Assembly (NCBI GenBank): GCA_049889695.1
Contig: JBMHCX010000006.1
Location: forward strand, 257,849-321,848
DNA from: WTJH01 sp049889695
GTDB taxonomy: Bacteria > Bacteroidota > Bacteroidia > Flavobacteriales > Flavobacteriaceae
Direction of reading: 5' to 3'
Length of the DNA: 64,000 bases
In this document: positions 25,747 to 33,391 of the stretch, piece after piece
Numbering within the stretch: position 1 is the first letter of the stretch
Layout of the letters: every line of letters starts with the position of its first letter
Program-made: the position numbers and the translations under genes
The notes under the pieces: generated by a model
What the model was told of the DNA's origin: nothing
The model's database searches: none
Seen by the model: the letters and a program-made list of their open reading frames with translations, nothing else

Positions 25747-26498
25747 TACAGCACAAATCCCTGAATTTCCGAGGCGGTTTGGTTCCCTTGGCCGTCTCGA
25801 CTAATCACTTGCCAATAATACGTACCAGCGCTAAAACCATTGAGTTGGTGATTTTCTGAACTGAGTTGTTCCGCTGCAAGTGTCAGCGTTTGAGTCGTTG
25901 TTCCCGTATAGAGGTCATAACTCAAGGAATCGTTATCCAGGTCGGATCCTGTCCATTGAAAATCGATCGATGCATAATCGGTAGCGGACAAGGATTGCCC
26001 TGCCGCCGGAAAATTTAAGCTTGCCGGAAATGGAGCATAATTAGGAGTCGGAGATCCTTCCAAATAAAACACCCAACTATCACTTTCTGCCGTAGCACTG
26101 GAATTACTCTGTCGGGATATGACTTTCCATCGGTAAGCTTTTCCGACTGTGAGCGATAGGTCGGCATTGGTTCCATTCAGTTGTGATTGTTGTTGTTGCT
26201 GGTTTTCGACATCTACCACAACGAGGGTGTAGCTCTGTGTATTTTCTGCCGCTTGCCACTCAAAACGAACCCGACTTAGAACAGGCGTAACTTCCTCTCC
26301 GTCCAGGCATAGACTCTGATTTTCGGGACTTATCAGCCGAGCAGCACTGGGCACTGCAGTTGTCGATCCATCGCCAGAATCATCCGTGCCACCTCCGCTA
26401 TCCGAGGAACAAGCAGTAAACATTACTAAACTCAAAAAGACTAATCCAAAGACTGTTATCCTCATGCGAAAGCCATTGGGCCATTGGTCATTTTTCAT
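25743..26498 (-). CDS. Lipoprotein with two fibronectin-III-like domains
   Basis: Up to 251 aa. A lipoprotein signal ends MFTAC followed by a Ser/Gly/Asp-rich linker. Two beta-sandwich domains follow (about 50-150 and 155-250), each with a YRWKVISR or YYWQVISRD strand typical of fibronectin type III. The start may be the internal ATG at 26465 (MRITVFG), which gives a more usual signal peptide. It is 2 bp after the amylase gene and probably in its operon, so a surface role in glucan binding is possible but unproven. Confidence 0.75.
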   Translation of the reverse strand: MKNDQWPNGFRMRITVFGLVFLSLVMFTACSSDSGGGTDDSGDGSTTAVPSAARLISPENQSLCLDGEEVTPVLSRVRFEWQAAENTQSYTLVVVDVENQQQQQSQLNGTNADLSLTVGKAYRWKVISRQSNSSATAESDSWVFYLEGSPTPNYAPFPASLNFPAAGQSLSATDYASIDFQWTGSDLDNDSLSYDLYTGTTTQTLTLAAEQLSSENHQLNGFSAGTYYWQVISRDGQGNQTASEIQGFVLY

Positions 26499-26499
26499 A

Positions 26500-29400
26500 T
26501 CAAGGATTTATAAATTTAACGGACTGCATTCCTGTGGAATCACTTAAATGTATAATATACAGCCCTGGTGGCCAGTGTTGATTGGGTAAGTCGTGTTGAC
26601 GAATAAGCGTGTGCTGCAGCTTATTTTCATACACCATTCTCCCTTCAAAATTATAGACACGAATCTCAGCATAGCTCTTGGGTTGTTCAAAGTATACTCG
26701 GCTATGCCCTTCCGATGCCAGAGCCACCACTTGTAGTTGTTCGCCAACGTAAATATGTTTCTCTATACGTTCCTGACAGTTCAGGTCTGTGGATACCTCT
26801 AGTATGTTCAATCCGCTTTTTAGTGGGAGCTGATGTTGTTGCTGTGTACTGGAAAACGATTGTCCATTCCATTGCAGCTGATAGCTTTGAGCTCCCGATA
26901 AATGAACCTGGACAAATTCTTGCCAAGGGCCCATTTGGGTCTGTACGTTGAGCTCCTGGGGTTGTTGAATCTCAATGGTACTGCAGCGTTCAAAGGAGGG
27001 CTCTGCAGGAATCTGTACACAAATTTCATAGCTGCCAGCGGACAGATTATTGAATTGGTAGTTGCTTTCAAAAGATTCGGTTGTATTGGTTCCCCCGGCA
27101 CGCATCAAAACAGTATAGCTTCCGGGTTCTAGGGCCCTAATACTAATCGATCCGTTGGAGGATCCTCGGCAACTAGCGTCTGTTTTTTGGACCATAAAAA
27201 AGTTTTCGGCAACCGAAAATTCTGGGCATCCCGTGATGTCTACTCGCTGCCCAAAAGCAGTATTGGGGCATAGGTCTAAGGTGTCAATAACGCCATCGTT
27301 GTCATCGTCTGCATCACAGGCATCGCCAATGCCGTCACTATCACTATCGGCCTGATCGGGATTATCTACCGATGGGCAATTGTCTTGCTGGTTCCCATTG
27401 GCCAATGCTGTCGGTCGACTCCCCAAAAATAAAAATTGGCCGGGGGCAAGGTTAAGGGTGCTATTTTCCTCAGCAATTGAAATTCTCTTGTTGTTTTTCA
27501 CCCAATCATACCATTCTCCATCTCTAAAAAAAGAGTGGTTAAACTGCTGATGTGTGGTCGAGAAGTTCCCCAGTATATGTACTTCTACCGGACTCCCATT
27601 TTCAGTAAGCTGATAGCTGATTTTCTTAACGCCTGCGCTTAGATCCAAAAGCGTCGGAGCGCTGCTAAAAATGGGTTCTGCTCCTTTCAGTTTAATCAGT
27701 CGAGCCCAAATCTGATAGACATTATCGCGGGCAGGGTCTTGGTCATAGTTCAATGGTGTTGTCCAGGCGGAGGGTTTGTTACCCAGTTTGCATTGATCGG
27801 AGCCATAGGGCTGGGGAACACTGCCATCAGAACAACTAAAAATACTGATATCATAGCCCAATTCTCCGAATTGCCAGATCATTTTCGGTCCGGGGATTGG
27901 GAAAAAGAAAGCCCCGGCTAACTTCAAGCGATCATAAGCCGTTTGTGGCTGTCGAATATTATAATTTCCCTCCTGTCGACCAAATTGAAGATTCTTATAC
28001 TGTATCCGGTCTTTATCATGGCTTTCCATAAAACCGACCAAAGTAGGCGCCTCAAATCCACGGCGATCGTGGTAAACCCCTGAAAAATTGGAATTGTTTT
28101 GCCCCATGGAAGCATTGGAATATCGTTCAAATTCTTCCCCCCAACTCAGAATTCCGTAGTCGGAAAAGTCTTGTTCTTCTTCGTTCTGAAAGTGTTCGAA
28201 AATGACATAGGCATTGGTGTTAAGCGCCCAAATATCGTCTGCTATACTTTTAAGGTAGTTAACACGACTCGGAAGATAAGTCTCTGCATTACTCACATTG
28301 GTCATCCCTTTGGTGAGGTCGAACCTGAATCCGTCGATCTTGTACTCCTCCATCCAATACCGATTGATACGATTCATATAGGCTCTTGTCTCAGGATTAC
28401 TGTGATCCAGATCATTGAAAAAATTTAAATACCCCTGGGAAATAGGGGAGATCTGAAAAAAGGGATTATTCTCTGCTGGTGTACCGTTATAGCTGTCGGG
28501 GCTTGAATTCCACATACGGAAATATGAATTCTGTCCGGTCGCATGGTTGTAGACCACATCAATAATAATGGCAATCCCTCGCTGATGCGCCGCATCCACC
28601 AGGGCTTTAAGGGAATTTTTTGGGCCGTAATATTTGTCGAGTGCCATATGGAAACTAGGGTTGTACCCCCAACTTTCGTTTCCGTCAAACTCCTGAATTG
28701 GCATAAGCTCAATAGCATTAATCCCCAATTCTTGTAGGTAGTCTAGCTTTTCCCGGAGGGCGTCGAAGCTGTGACGTGGGTCAAAGTCTCGCAGCAATAC
28801 CTCATAAATCACTAAATCTTCTGAGGCGACCCCTTGAAAGTTTGGCACCTGCCAGTTGTATGCAGTCTCATTCAAATCGATGTAGCTCACTGCGTGTTCT
28901 GTTGCACTCGGATAACTCGGTAAATTGGGGTAGGTTGCCGCATCGATATACTGATCGTTATACGGGCTTAAAATGGTTTCAGCATAAGGATCTGCAACTT
29001 TGATACTACCGTCGACCAAATATTGATACAGTAGAGGTTGCTGAGGATCCAAATTCTCTATGCGTATCCAAAATCGACCATTTTGCGGATCTTTTTGCAT
29101 GAGATAGCTATCGTTTTTTTGCCATTGATTATGACTCCCAATCCAATGGACAAAAGACTTCCCCGGAGCGTAAAGGACAAAAGTAGCGCGGCTGGGGTCG
29201 TTTGGATCTCGATTAAACCCATCCAGCATTCCGCTTGGGAGCGATGCTTCCGTTACCTGAGGAGCAATCACGACATCGAATTGCGATTGCTGATAACTGT
29301 CCGAATCTGTTACGTCTGTTGCGCGCAGGGTGTAGCTTGCATCCGATTGAAGATTATTCAGTGTGTATTGGTAGCTACTGCTATTGCTTTGCTGGTCGAT

Positions 29401-29979
29401 GATGTTTGTTCCTTGTGTTAAGCTGAAGTTGACAAGGGTACTTCCGGTAGAGGCCTCCACAGTGATGGAAGCTCCAGCGGCGACAACTACACGATCTGAT
29501 GTAGGAGAGCTGAGGTTCAGTTGAAATTTACCAACATCGAAAAAGTGATCTTGAGTTTTTTGTTCCCCATTCCCCTGATCGCTTCCGTTTCGGGCTTTTG
29601 CGAGGACTCCTATCCGACCAATACCAGTATCTTGGAATAGAGTTGTGGGGATAAACGTAAAACTATAGGTCCCATCTCCATTATCCGTCATCTGCATATT
29701 TGCATCGGAGTTTGTCCATTCACCGTTCCAATTGACATTGGAGGATACTTGATTGCCGTTTAAATCGAAATACCAGGTCCATAAATACACCTCGCTTACG
29801 CCCCAACTATCCGTGTTTAACTGACTAACTGTGACGGTGATTTCTTCATTTTCATTAAAACTTTGAGGGCTCACAGAAAAACTTCCCTCTTGTACCTGGG
29901 CAGAAATAGTAATGCTCAAGCAACTGAACAATAGGATAAAAAATGATTTTGGAATTGACATGGCAGCTGTATTCTTCAA
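26500..29979 (-). CDS. Secreted multidomain GH13 alpha-amylase with T9SS tail
   Basis: 1159 aa; signal peptide to about residue 27. Order: an N-terminal beta domain (30-150), a second beta region (150-240), a CBM48-like module (252-345), then the GH13 barrel. The barrel has region I DVVYNH 474-479, nucleophile Asp554 in GFRFD, acid/base Glu595 in VIFEH and Asp655 in ESHD. Calcium-binding thrombospondin type 3 repeats follow (about 867-905), a beta region, and a type A sorting domain (about 1100-1159). Predicted to cut starch at the cell surface or outside. Lies downstream of susCDE beyond a terminator. Confidence 0.93.
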   Translation of the reverse strand: MKNTAAMSIPKSFFILLFSCLSITISAQVQEGSFSVSPQSFNENEEITVTVSQLNTDSWGVSEVYLWTWYFDLNGNQVSSNVNWNGEWTNSDANMQMTDNGDGTYSFTFIPTTLFQDTGIGRIGVLAKARNGSDQGNGEQKTQDHFFDVGKFQLNLSSPTSDRVVVAAGASITVEASTGSTLVNFSLTQGTNIIDQQSNSSSYQYTLNNLQSDASYTLRATDVTDSDSYQQSQFDVVIAPQVTEASLPSGMLDGFNRDPNDPSRATFVLYAPGKSFVHWIGSHNQWQKNDSYLMQKDPQNGRFWIRIENLDPQQPLLYQYLVDGSIKVADPYAETILSPYNDQYIDAATYPNLPSYPSATEHAVSYIDLNETAYNWQVPNFQGVASEDLVIYEVLLRDFDPRHSFDALREKLDYLQELGINAIELMPIQEFDGNESWGYNPSFHMALDKYYGPKNSLKALVDAAHQRGIAIIIDVVYNHATGQNSYFRMWNSSPDSYNGTPAENNPFFQISPISQGYLNFFNDLDHSNPETRAYMNRINRYWMEEYKIDGFRFDLTKGMTNVSNAETYLPSRVNYLKSIADDIWALNTNAYVIFEHFQNEEEQDFSDYGILSWGEEFERYSNASMGQNNSNFSGVYHDRRGFEAPTLVGFMESHDKDRIQYKNLQFGRQEGNYNIRQPQTAYDRLKLAGAFFFPIPGPKMIWQFGELGYDISIFSCSDGSVPQPYGSDQCKLGNKPSAWTTPLNYDQDPARDNVYQIWARLIKLKGAEPIFSSAPTLLDLSAGVKKISYQLTENGSPVEVHILGNFSTTHQQFNHSFFRDGEWYDWVKNNKRISIAEENSTLNLAPGQFLFLGSRPTALANGNQQDNCPSVDNPDQADSDSDGIGDACDADDDNDGVIDTLDLCPNTAFGQRVDITGCPEFSVAENFFMVQKTDASCRGSSNGSISIRALEPGSYTVLMRAGGTNTTESFESNYQFNNLSAGSYEICVQIPAEPSFERCSTIEIQQPQELNVQTQMGPWQEFVQVHLSGAQSYQLQWNGQSFSSTQQQHQLPLKSGLNILEVSTDLNCQERIEKHIYVGEQLQVVALASEGHSRVYFEQPKSYAEIRVYNFEGRMVYENKLQHTLIRQHDLPNQHWPPGLYIIHLSDSTGMQSVKFINP

Positions 29980-30080
29980 CGAATATGGGGGTGAGTTTTC
30001 AATTTCAATGGTTTCAACCTTTCGCTGTTCCGATGGACGATCAATGCACTTGGTAAAGGCATTTCGCGTTTAGTTGCAAA

Positions 30081-30103
30081 AGGATTCTTTAAGAACGAAT
30101 CCT
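30081..30103. other. Inverted repeat between susE and the amylase gene
   Basis: AGGATTC at 30081-30087 pairs with GAATCCT at 30097-30103, flanked by A-rich sequence. It may be a second weak terminator or an mRNA-end hairpin next to the stronger one at 30113-30149. Confidence 0.35.
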
Positions 30104-30112
30104 AAAATAAGA

Positions 30113-30149
30113 AAAACCAAAAGACTACAGTCTGCAGTCTTTTGGTTTT
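30113..30149 (-). terminator. Strong intrinsic terminator after susCDE
   Basis: Perfect 14-bp inverted repeat AAAACCAAAAGACT / AGTCTTTTGGTTTT with a 9-base loop. The stem contains its own A/T tracts, and the minus-strand product ends in TTTTTC. It sits 16 bp after the susE stop and would separate the susCDE transcript from the amylase gene, or leave a fraction of read-through. Confidence 0.75.
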
Positions 30150-30164
30150 CTATTCAATAGTAGA

Positions 30165-31472
30165 TTACTGAGCAGTAATACTATAAGATGGATTTTCTGG
30201 ATCGCTTAAATCTAGAATGATGTTGTAGGTTCCTGCACTGACAGGGATGTTAGCCCCACCTTGTTCTAAAGAACCGTCGTTACCATCATCGCCAAGGTTT
30301 AGATCCCAACCGTTGTTGGCACGGAATTTCATCTCTCCACCAGCGAGGGCGTAATTATTCAGATACCATACGTTTTCGTTGATATTGTCAAAGTCATAAC
30401 GCATGTCTTGGTCTGAACTCCAGCCATCGGCTGTAGCCGTACCAATAATTCCCCAAACATCTACTTCCTCTAAGCTATAGGTGTTTTCTCTCAGGTCGAG
30501 TGTAATGATGTAGTTTCCTGCAGTAACGGCAATGTTGTCGCCTCCTGGATCGAGAACACCGTCTGCGCCAGAGTCACCAAGGTTTTCTGCCCAATCGTCG
30601 TTTTTGCGGAATTTGATTTCCCCGTCGATTAAAATTCCGATGGCCTTAAAGGTATCGGTAGAAGGATCGTACTCCATGTCGAAGTCGGATCCCCAACCTC
30701 CTGGCGTGGCAGAACCGATAACTCCCCAAGAGAAAGGCTCTATGCTGTAGCTTACAGGGCTTCCACCATTCAGCGTTAGGGTAATACGGTAGTGTCCTCC
30801 CGTAACGTTAATATTTGCTCCGTCTTGTTCCAGAGTTCCGTCGTTACCATTGTCTCCGAGGTTAACATCCCAAGCGTTGTTGGTACGAAATTTTATTTCG
30901 CCATCGACGAGTGTCACGTAAGCAACAAGCGCATTCGGGTTGCCTTGTACACTGTAGAAAGGTACATCAGGTCCATTCCAACCATTTGGCGTTCCATTAC
31001 CAACAACTCCCCAGTCTGTACTCAAATTGAGAACTGTAGCATAAGGAGTTACGTTGACTGTTGTAGTCGCGATTTGCGTTTCCTCCTGTTCCCCTAGGGT
31101 AACTGTGAGGCTTACGTTAACCGCTGCTTGTACGGCTGGTTCATACCCCAAGCCCAATAATAGCGTATTGAGGGCTTTCATGGTGTATGATTTTTCAGTA
31201 GCAGTCGTATTGGCTACCGTTTCGGTACCTCCATCTGGTGTACTAAACTTGATGTTGTAGACGGCTGCGGCCTGGAACCCGTAATCGGGGGCTGTCCAAC
31301 TCAGGGTAAGAGCAGGGTCATTGGGTGTCTCCTTGATCAGTGTAATATTACTGGTGGAGGCAGCTATGGTTGTGCTCAGATCAGTATTTAAGATCGCTGT
31401 CGGATCCTCTTTGTCGCATGCTGCAACAATCAAGAAGCTAGCAGCAAAAAGACTTTTAATAATATTTTTCAT
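30165..31472 (-). CDS. susE: SusE/SusF-type surface starch-binding lipoprotein
   Basis: 435 aa. The lipoprotein signal ends at Cys19 and is followed by DKED, an acidic stretch like the surface-export signal of flavobacterial lipoproteins. A SusE N-terminal domain (about 24-145) is followed by three repeats of about 90 aa beginning with Trp-Gly at residues 154, 249 and 340. Each carries the patterns IG.ATP.GW and GE.KFR.N..W..NLGD. By analogy with SusE/SusF these are starch-binding modules held on the cell surface. Third gene of susC-susD-susE. Confidence 0.9.
   Translation of the reverse strand: MKNIIKSLFAASFLIVAACDKEDPTAILNTDLSTTIAASTSNITLIKETPNDPALTLSWTAPDYGFQAAAVYNIKFSTPDGGTETVANTTATEKSYTMKALNTLLLGLGYEPAVQAAVNVSLTVTLGEQEETQIATTTVNVTPYATVLNLSTDWGVVGNGTPNGWNGPDVPFYSVQGNPNALVAYVTLVDGEIKFRTNNAWDVNLGDNGNDGTLEQDGANINVTGGHYRITLTLNGGSPVSYSIEPFSWGVIGSATPGGWGSDFDMEYDPSTDTFKAIGILIDGEIKFRKNDDWAENLGDSGADGVLDPGGDNIAVTAGNYIITLDLRENTYSLEEVDVWGIIGTATADGWSSDQDMRYDFDNINENVWYLNNYALAGGEMKFRANNGWDLNLGDDGNDGSLEQGGANIPVSAGTYNIILDLSDPENPSYSITAQ
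30174..31013 (-). repeat. Three tandem starch-binding-like modules in susE
   Basis: Coding repeats at about 31013-30738, 30728-30468 and 30455-30174, roughly 280 bp apart. All share the Trp-Gly start, a KFR strand and an NLGD-N/S-G/A-D-G loop. A fourth copy lies inside the SusD-like protein (32031-32300). Confidence 0.8.
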
Positions 31473-31493
31473 CTGTTTTGAAATTTAGATTGA

Positions 31494-33371
31494 CTAGTAT
31501 CCGGTGTTTTGTTCCAAATTCGGATTGGCCGTTATATCTGTTTGCGGAATTGGGTAAAGGTCTCTAAACGCTTCAGTGGTAGATCCTTCCTGTACTCCGC
31601 CTTTCCAAGCCCAAATACCGGAAGTAGAGAACTGTCCAAATCGAATTAAGTCCGTACGGCGGTGTCCTTCCCAGTGCAATTCACGTGCACGTTCGTCTAG
31701 CAGAAAGTCTAGTGTAAGATCACTTAAGACTAACTGTCCGTGATTCCCTCGGTAGGCTCTCTGACGAATAGCATTTACATAGCTTAGGGCTGTAGCACCA
31801 TCTGCATTGGAAGCTCCTCTTAAGAAAGCTTCAGCATACATCAAATAAGCATCTGCCAAACGGAACATAGGGTAGTCGGTGTCTGGGAAGTTATCCGGAT
31901 CAGATCCTGGATTTCCGTCCACATCTACATTTTTGTACTTTACAACGGCATATCCGTCAGTAAAGCTCGACTGATCTTCCATTTCTTTATTCTGACCATC
32001 GGTGTAGAAATTCCCTCTGTAGTCTTTGATTGGACTAACGCTGTAGGTGCGGGCAGTTGGGTTTACAGTAATGTAATAGACCCCAGTAGATGCGCCAATG
32101 TTGGCACCGCCATCGTCTAGACTACCGTTTGCATCATTGTCACCTAGGTTTTCTGCCCAATCGTCGTTATTCCGGAATTTAAACTCTCCATCTGCAAGGG
32201 CAATGTAAAGACCAAATTCCCCAGCTGTACCCGTTGCTCTTAGATCAATATCAGAATTCCAACCGTTCGGCGTAGCAGACCCAATGATTCCCCAAGTAGA
32301 GGCTGCACCAAGACTGTTGTTCAGTGCAGAGATGTCTACATTCACGTCGAACTTATCGACAAACTGCGGAGTAGTACGCAGTCCGCCCCATCCGCCATTG
32401 ATACCAAATTCTGCAGGATTCATGCTTCCCCCAACAGCAGCGTGTACCAAAAAGGTCATTCCACCATAGGTCTGAGTTCTAAGACCGTCGAAGTTAACGG
32501 TAAAGATGATTTCGTCAGAAGCATCGTTACTGTCGTTATCAGCTAAAAATAAATGCTGGTAAGGAACAGTAGGATCCAGTGTGTAAGGACCGTTCAAAAC
32601 CGGGTCAAGCGCAGTAACTACATCGCTGTAGCGCTGAGCGCCAACATAGGTTTCTGCATTAAGGTATACTTTCGCTAATAGCATGGCTGCAGCTCCGCGA
32701 GTTGCGCGTCCATATTCGTTCGTGGCTGGGAGTAAAGGAACGATTTCAGTTAACTCTGCTACGAGATAGTCAAAAAGCTCTTGCTTGCTTGCCTGCTCTG
32801 GCAAAAAGGCTCCAATTGGATCTTCTTCTGTCACGAAGGGAACTGAACCGAACAAATCTAACGCATGCCAGTAGCTCAGTGCTCTTAAAAAACGAGCTTC
32901 TAAACGAAATCCTTGTACATCGGATTGCAAGTTGGCATCTGCTCCTCGCTCGCTTACTTTAGCATCGGTCGTTTGTCTGAGGAATTCATTACAAATACTG
33001 ATCTGGTAGTATACCCGATCGTAAGTGGCACGAATAAACTCATTGGAGGAGTTCCAGTTGTGGCTGTGGTAGTCTTTGATGTTTCCATCGTTCCAAGCAA
33101 TTTTTGCCTCTTCCGTAGAAAGTTCTTGAGCTTTCCAGTATTGACGAATGTATTGTGAAAATCCTTCATCAATTCCAGAAATATCTGGAAGTCCAGCAGG
33201 ACCTTGTTGTCCCGACATGGCTAATCCAGCGTACAATCTCGCTAAAAACTGCTTATAGCTTTCAGGAGTGTCGAAAAGTGTTTCTGCCGTTTCCTGATTC
33301 CGCGGCAATAAATCGGTTGCACAAGAGCCCATGAGGCCTACTGCAACAAAAAGTAAAATAATTTTTTTCAT
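31494..33371 (-). CDS. susD: SusD/RagB-family glycan-binding lipoprotein with an inserted SusE-type module
   Basis: 625 aa; lipoprotein signal to Cys17. The alpha-helical TPR scaffold of SusD is clear (EARFLRALSYWHALDLFG near 157-174, YLMYAEAFLRGA near 509, LDERARELHWEGHRR near 558-572). Residues about 358-447 interrupt this fold with WGIIGSATPNGW, GEFKFRNNDDW and NLGD, which is the SusE repeat. The protein is about 90 aa longer than expected for SusD without it. It caps the SusC pore and binds the glucan. 20 bp after susC, 21 bp before susE. Confidence 0.95.
   Translation of the reverse strand: MKKIILLFVAVGLMGSCATDLLPRNQETAETLFDTPESYKQFLARLYAGLAMSGQQGPAGLPDISGIDEGFSQYIRQYWKAQELSTEEAKIAWNDGNIKDYHSHNWNSSNEFIRATYDRVYYQISICNEFLRQTTDAKVSERGADANLQSDVQGFRLEARFLRALSYWHALDLFGSVPFVTEEDPIGAFLPEQASKQELFDYLVAELTEIVPLLPATNEYGRATRGAAAMLLAKVYLNAETYVGAQRYSDVVTALDPVLNGPYTLDPTVPYQHLFLADNDSNDASDEIIFTVNFDGLRTQTYGGMTFLVHAAVGGSMNPAEFGINGGWGGLRTTPQFVDKFDVNVDISALNNSLGAASTWGIIGSATPNGWNSDIDLRATGTAGEFGLYIALADGEFKFRNNDDWAENLGDNDANGSLDDGGANIGASTGVYYITVNPTARTYSVSPIKDYRGNFYTDGQNKEMEDQSSFTDGYAVVKYKNVDVDGNPGSDPDNFPDTDYPMFRLADAYLMYAEAFLRGASNADGATALSYVNAIRQRAYRGNHGQLVLSDLTLDFLLDERARELHWEGHRRTDLIRFGQFSTSGIWAWKGGVQEGSTTEAFRDLYPIPQTDITANPNLEQNTGY
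32031..32300 (-). repeat. SusE-type module inserted within susD
   Basis: The protein and DNA match the susE repeats. 32139-32180 is identical to 30573-30614 at 39 of 42 bases by my alignment. Flanks on both sides return to ordinary SusD sequence in frame. Confidence 0.8.
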
Positions 33372-33391
33372 TGTCGAATCGTATTTCAGAT

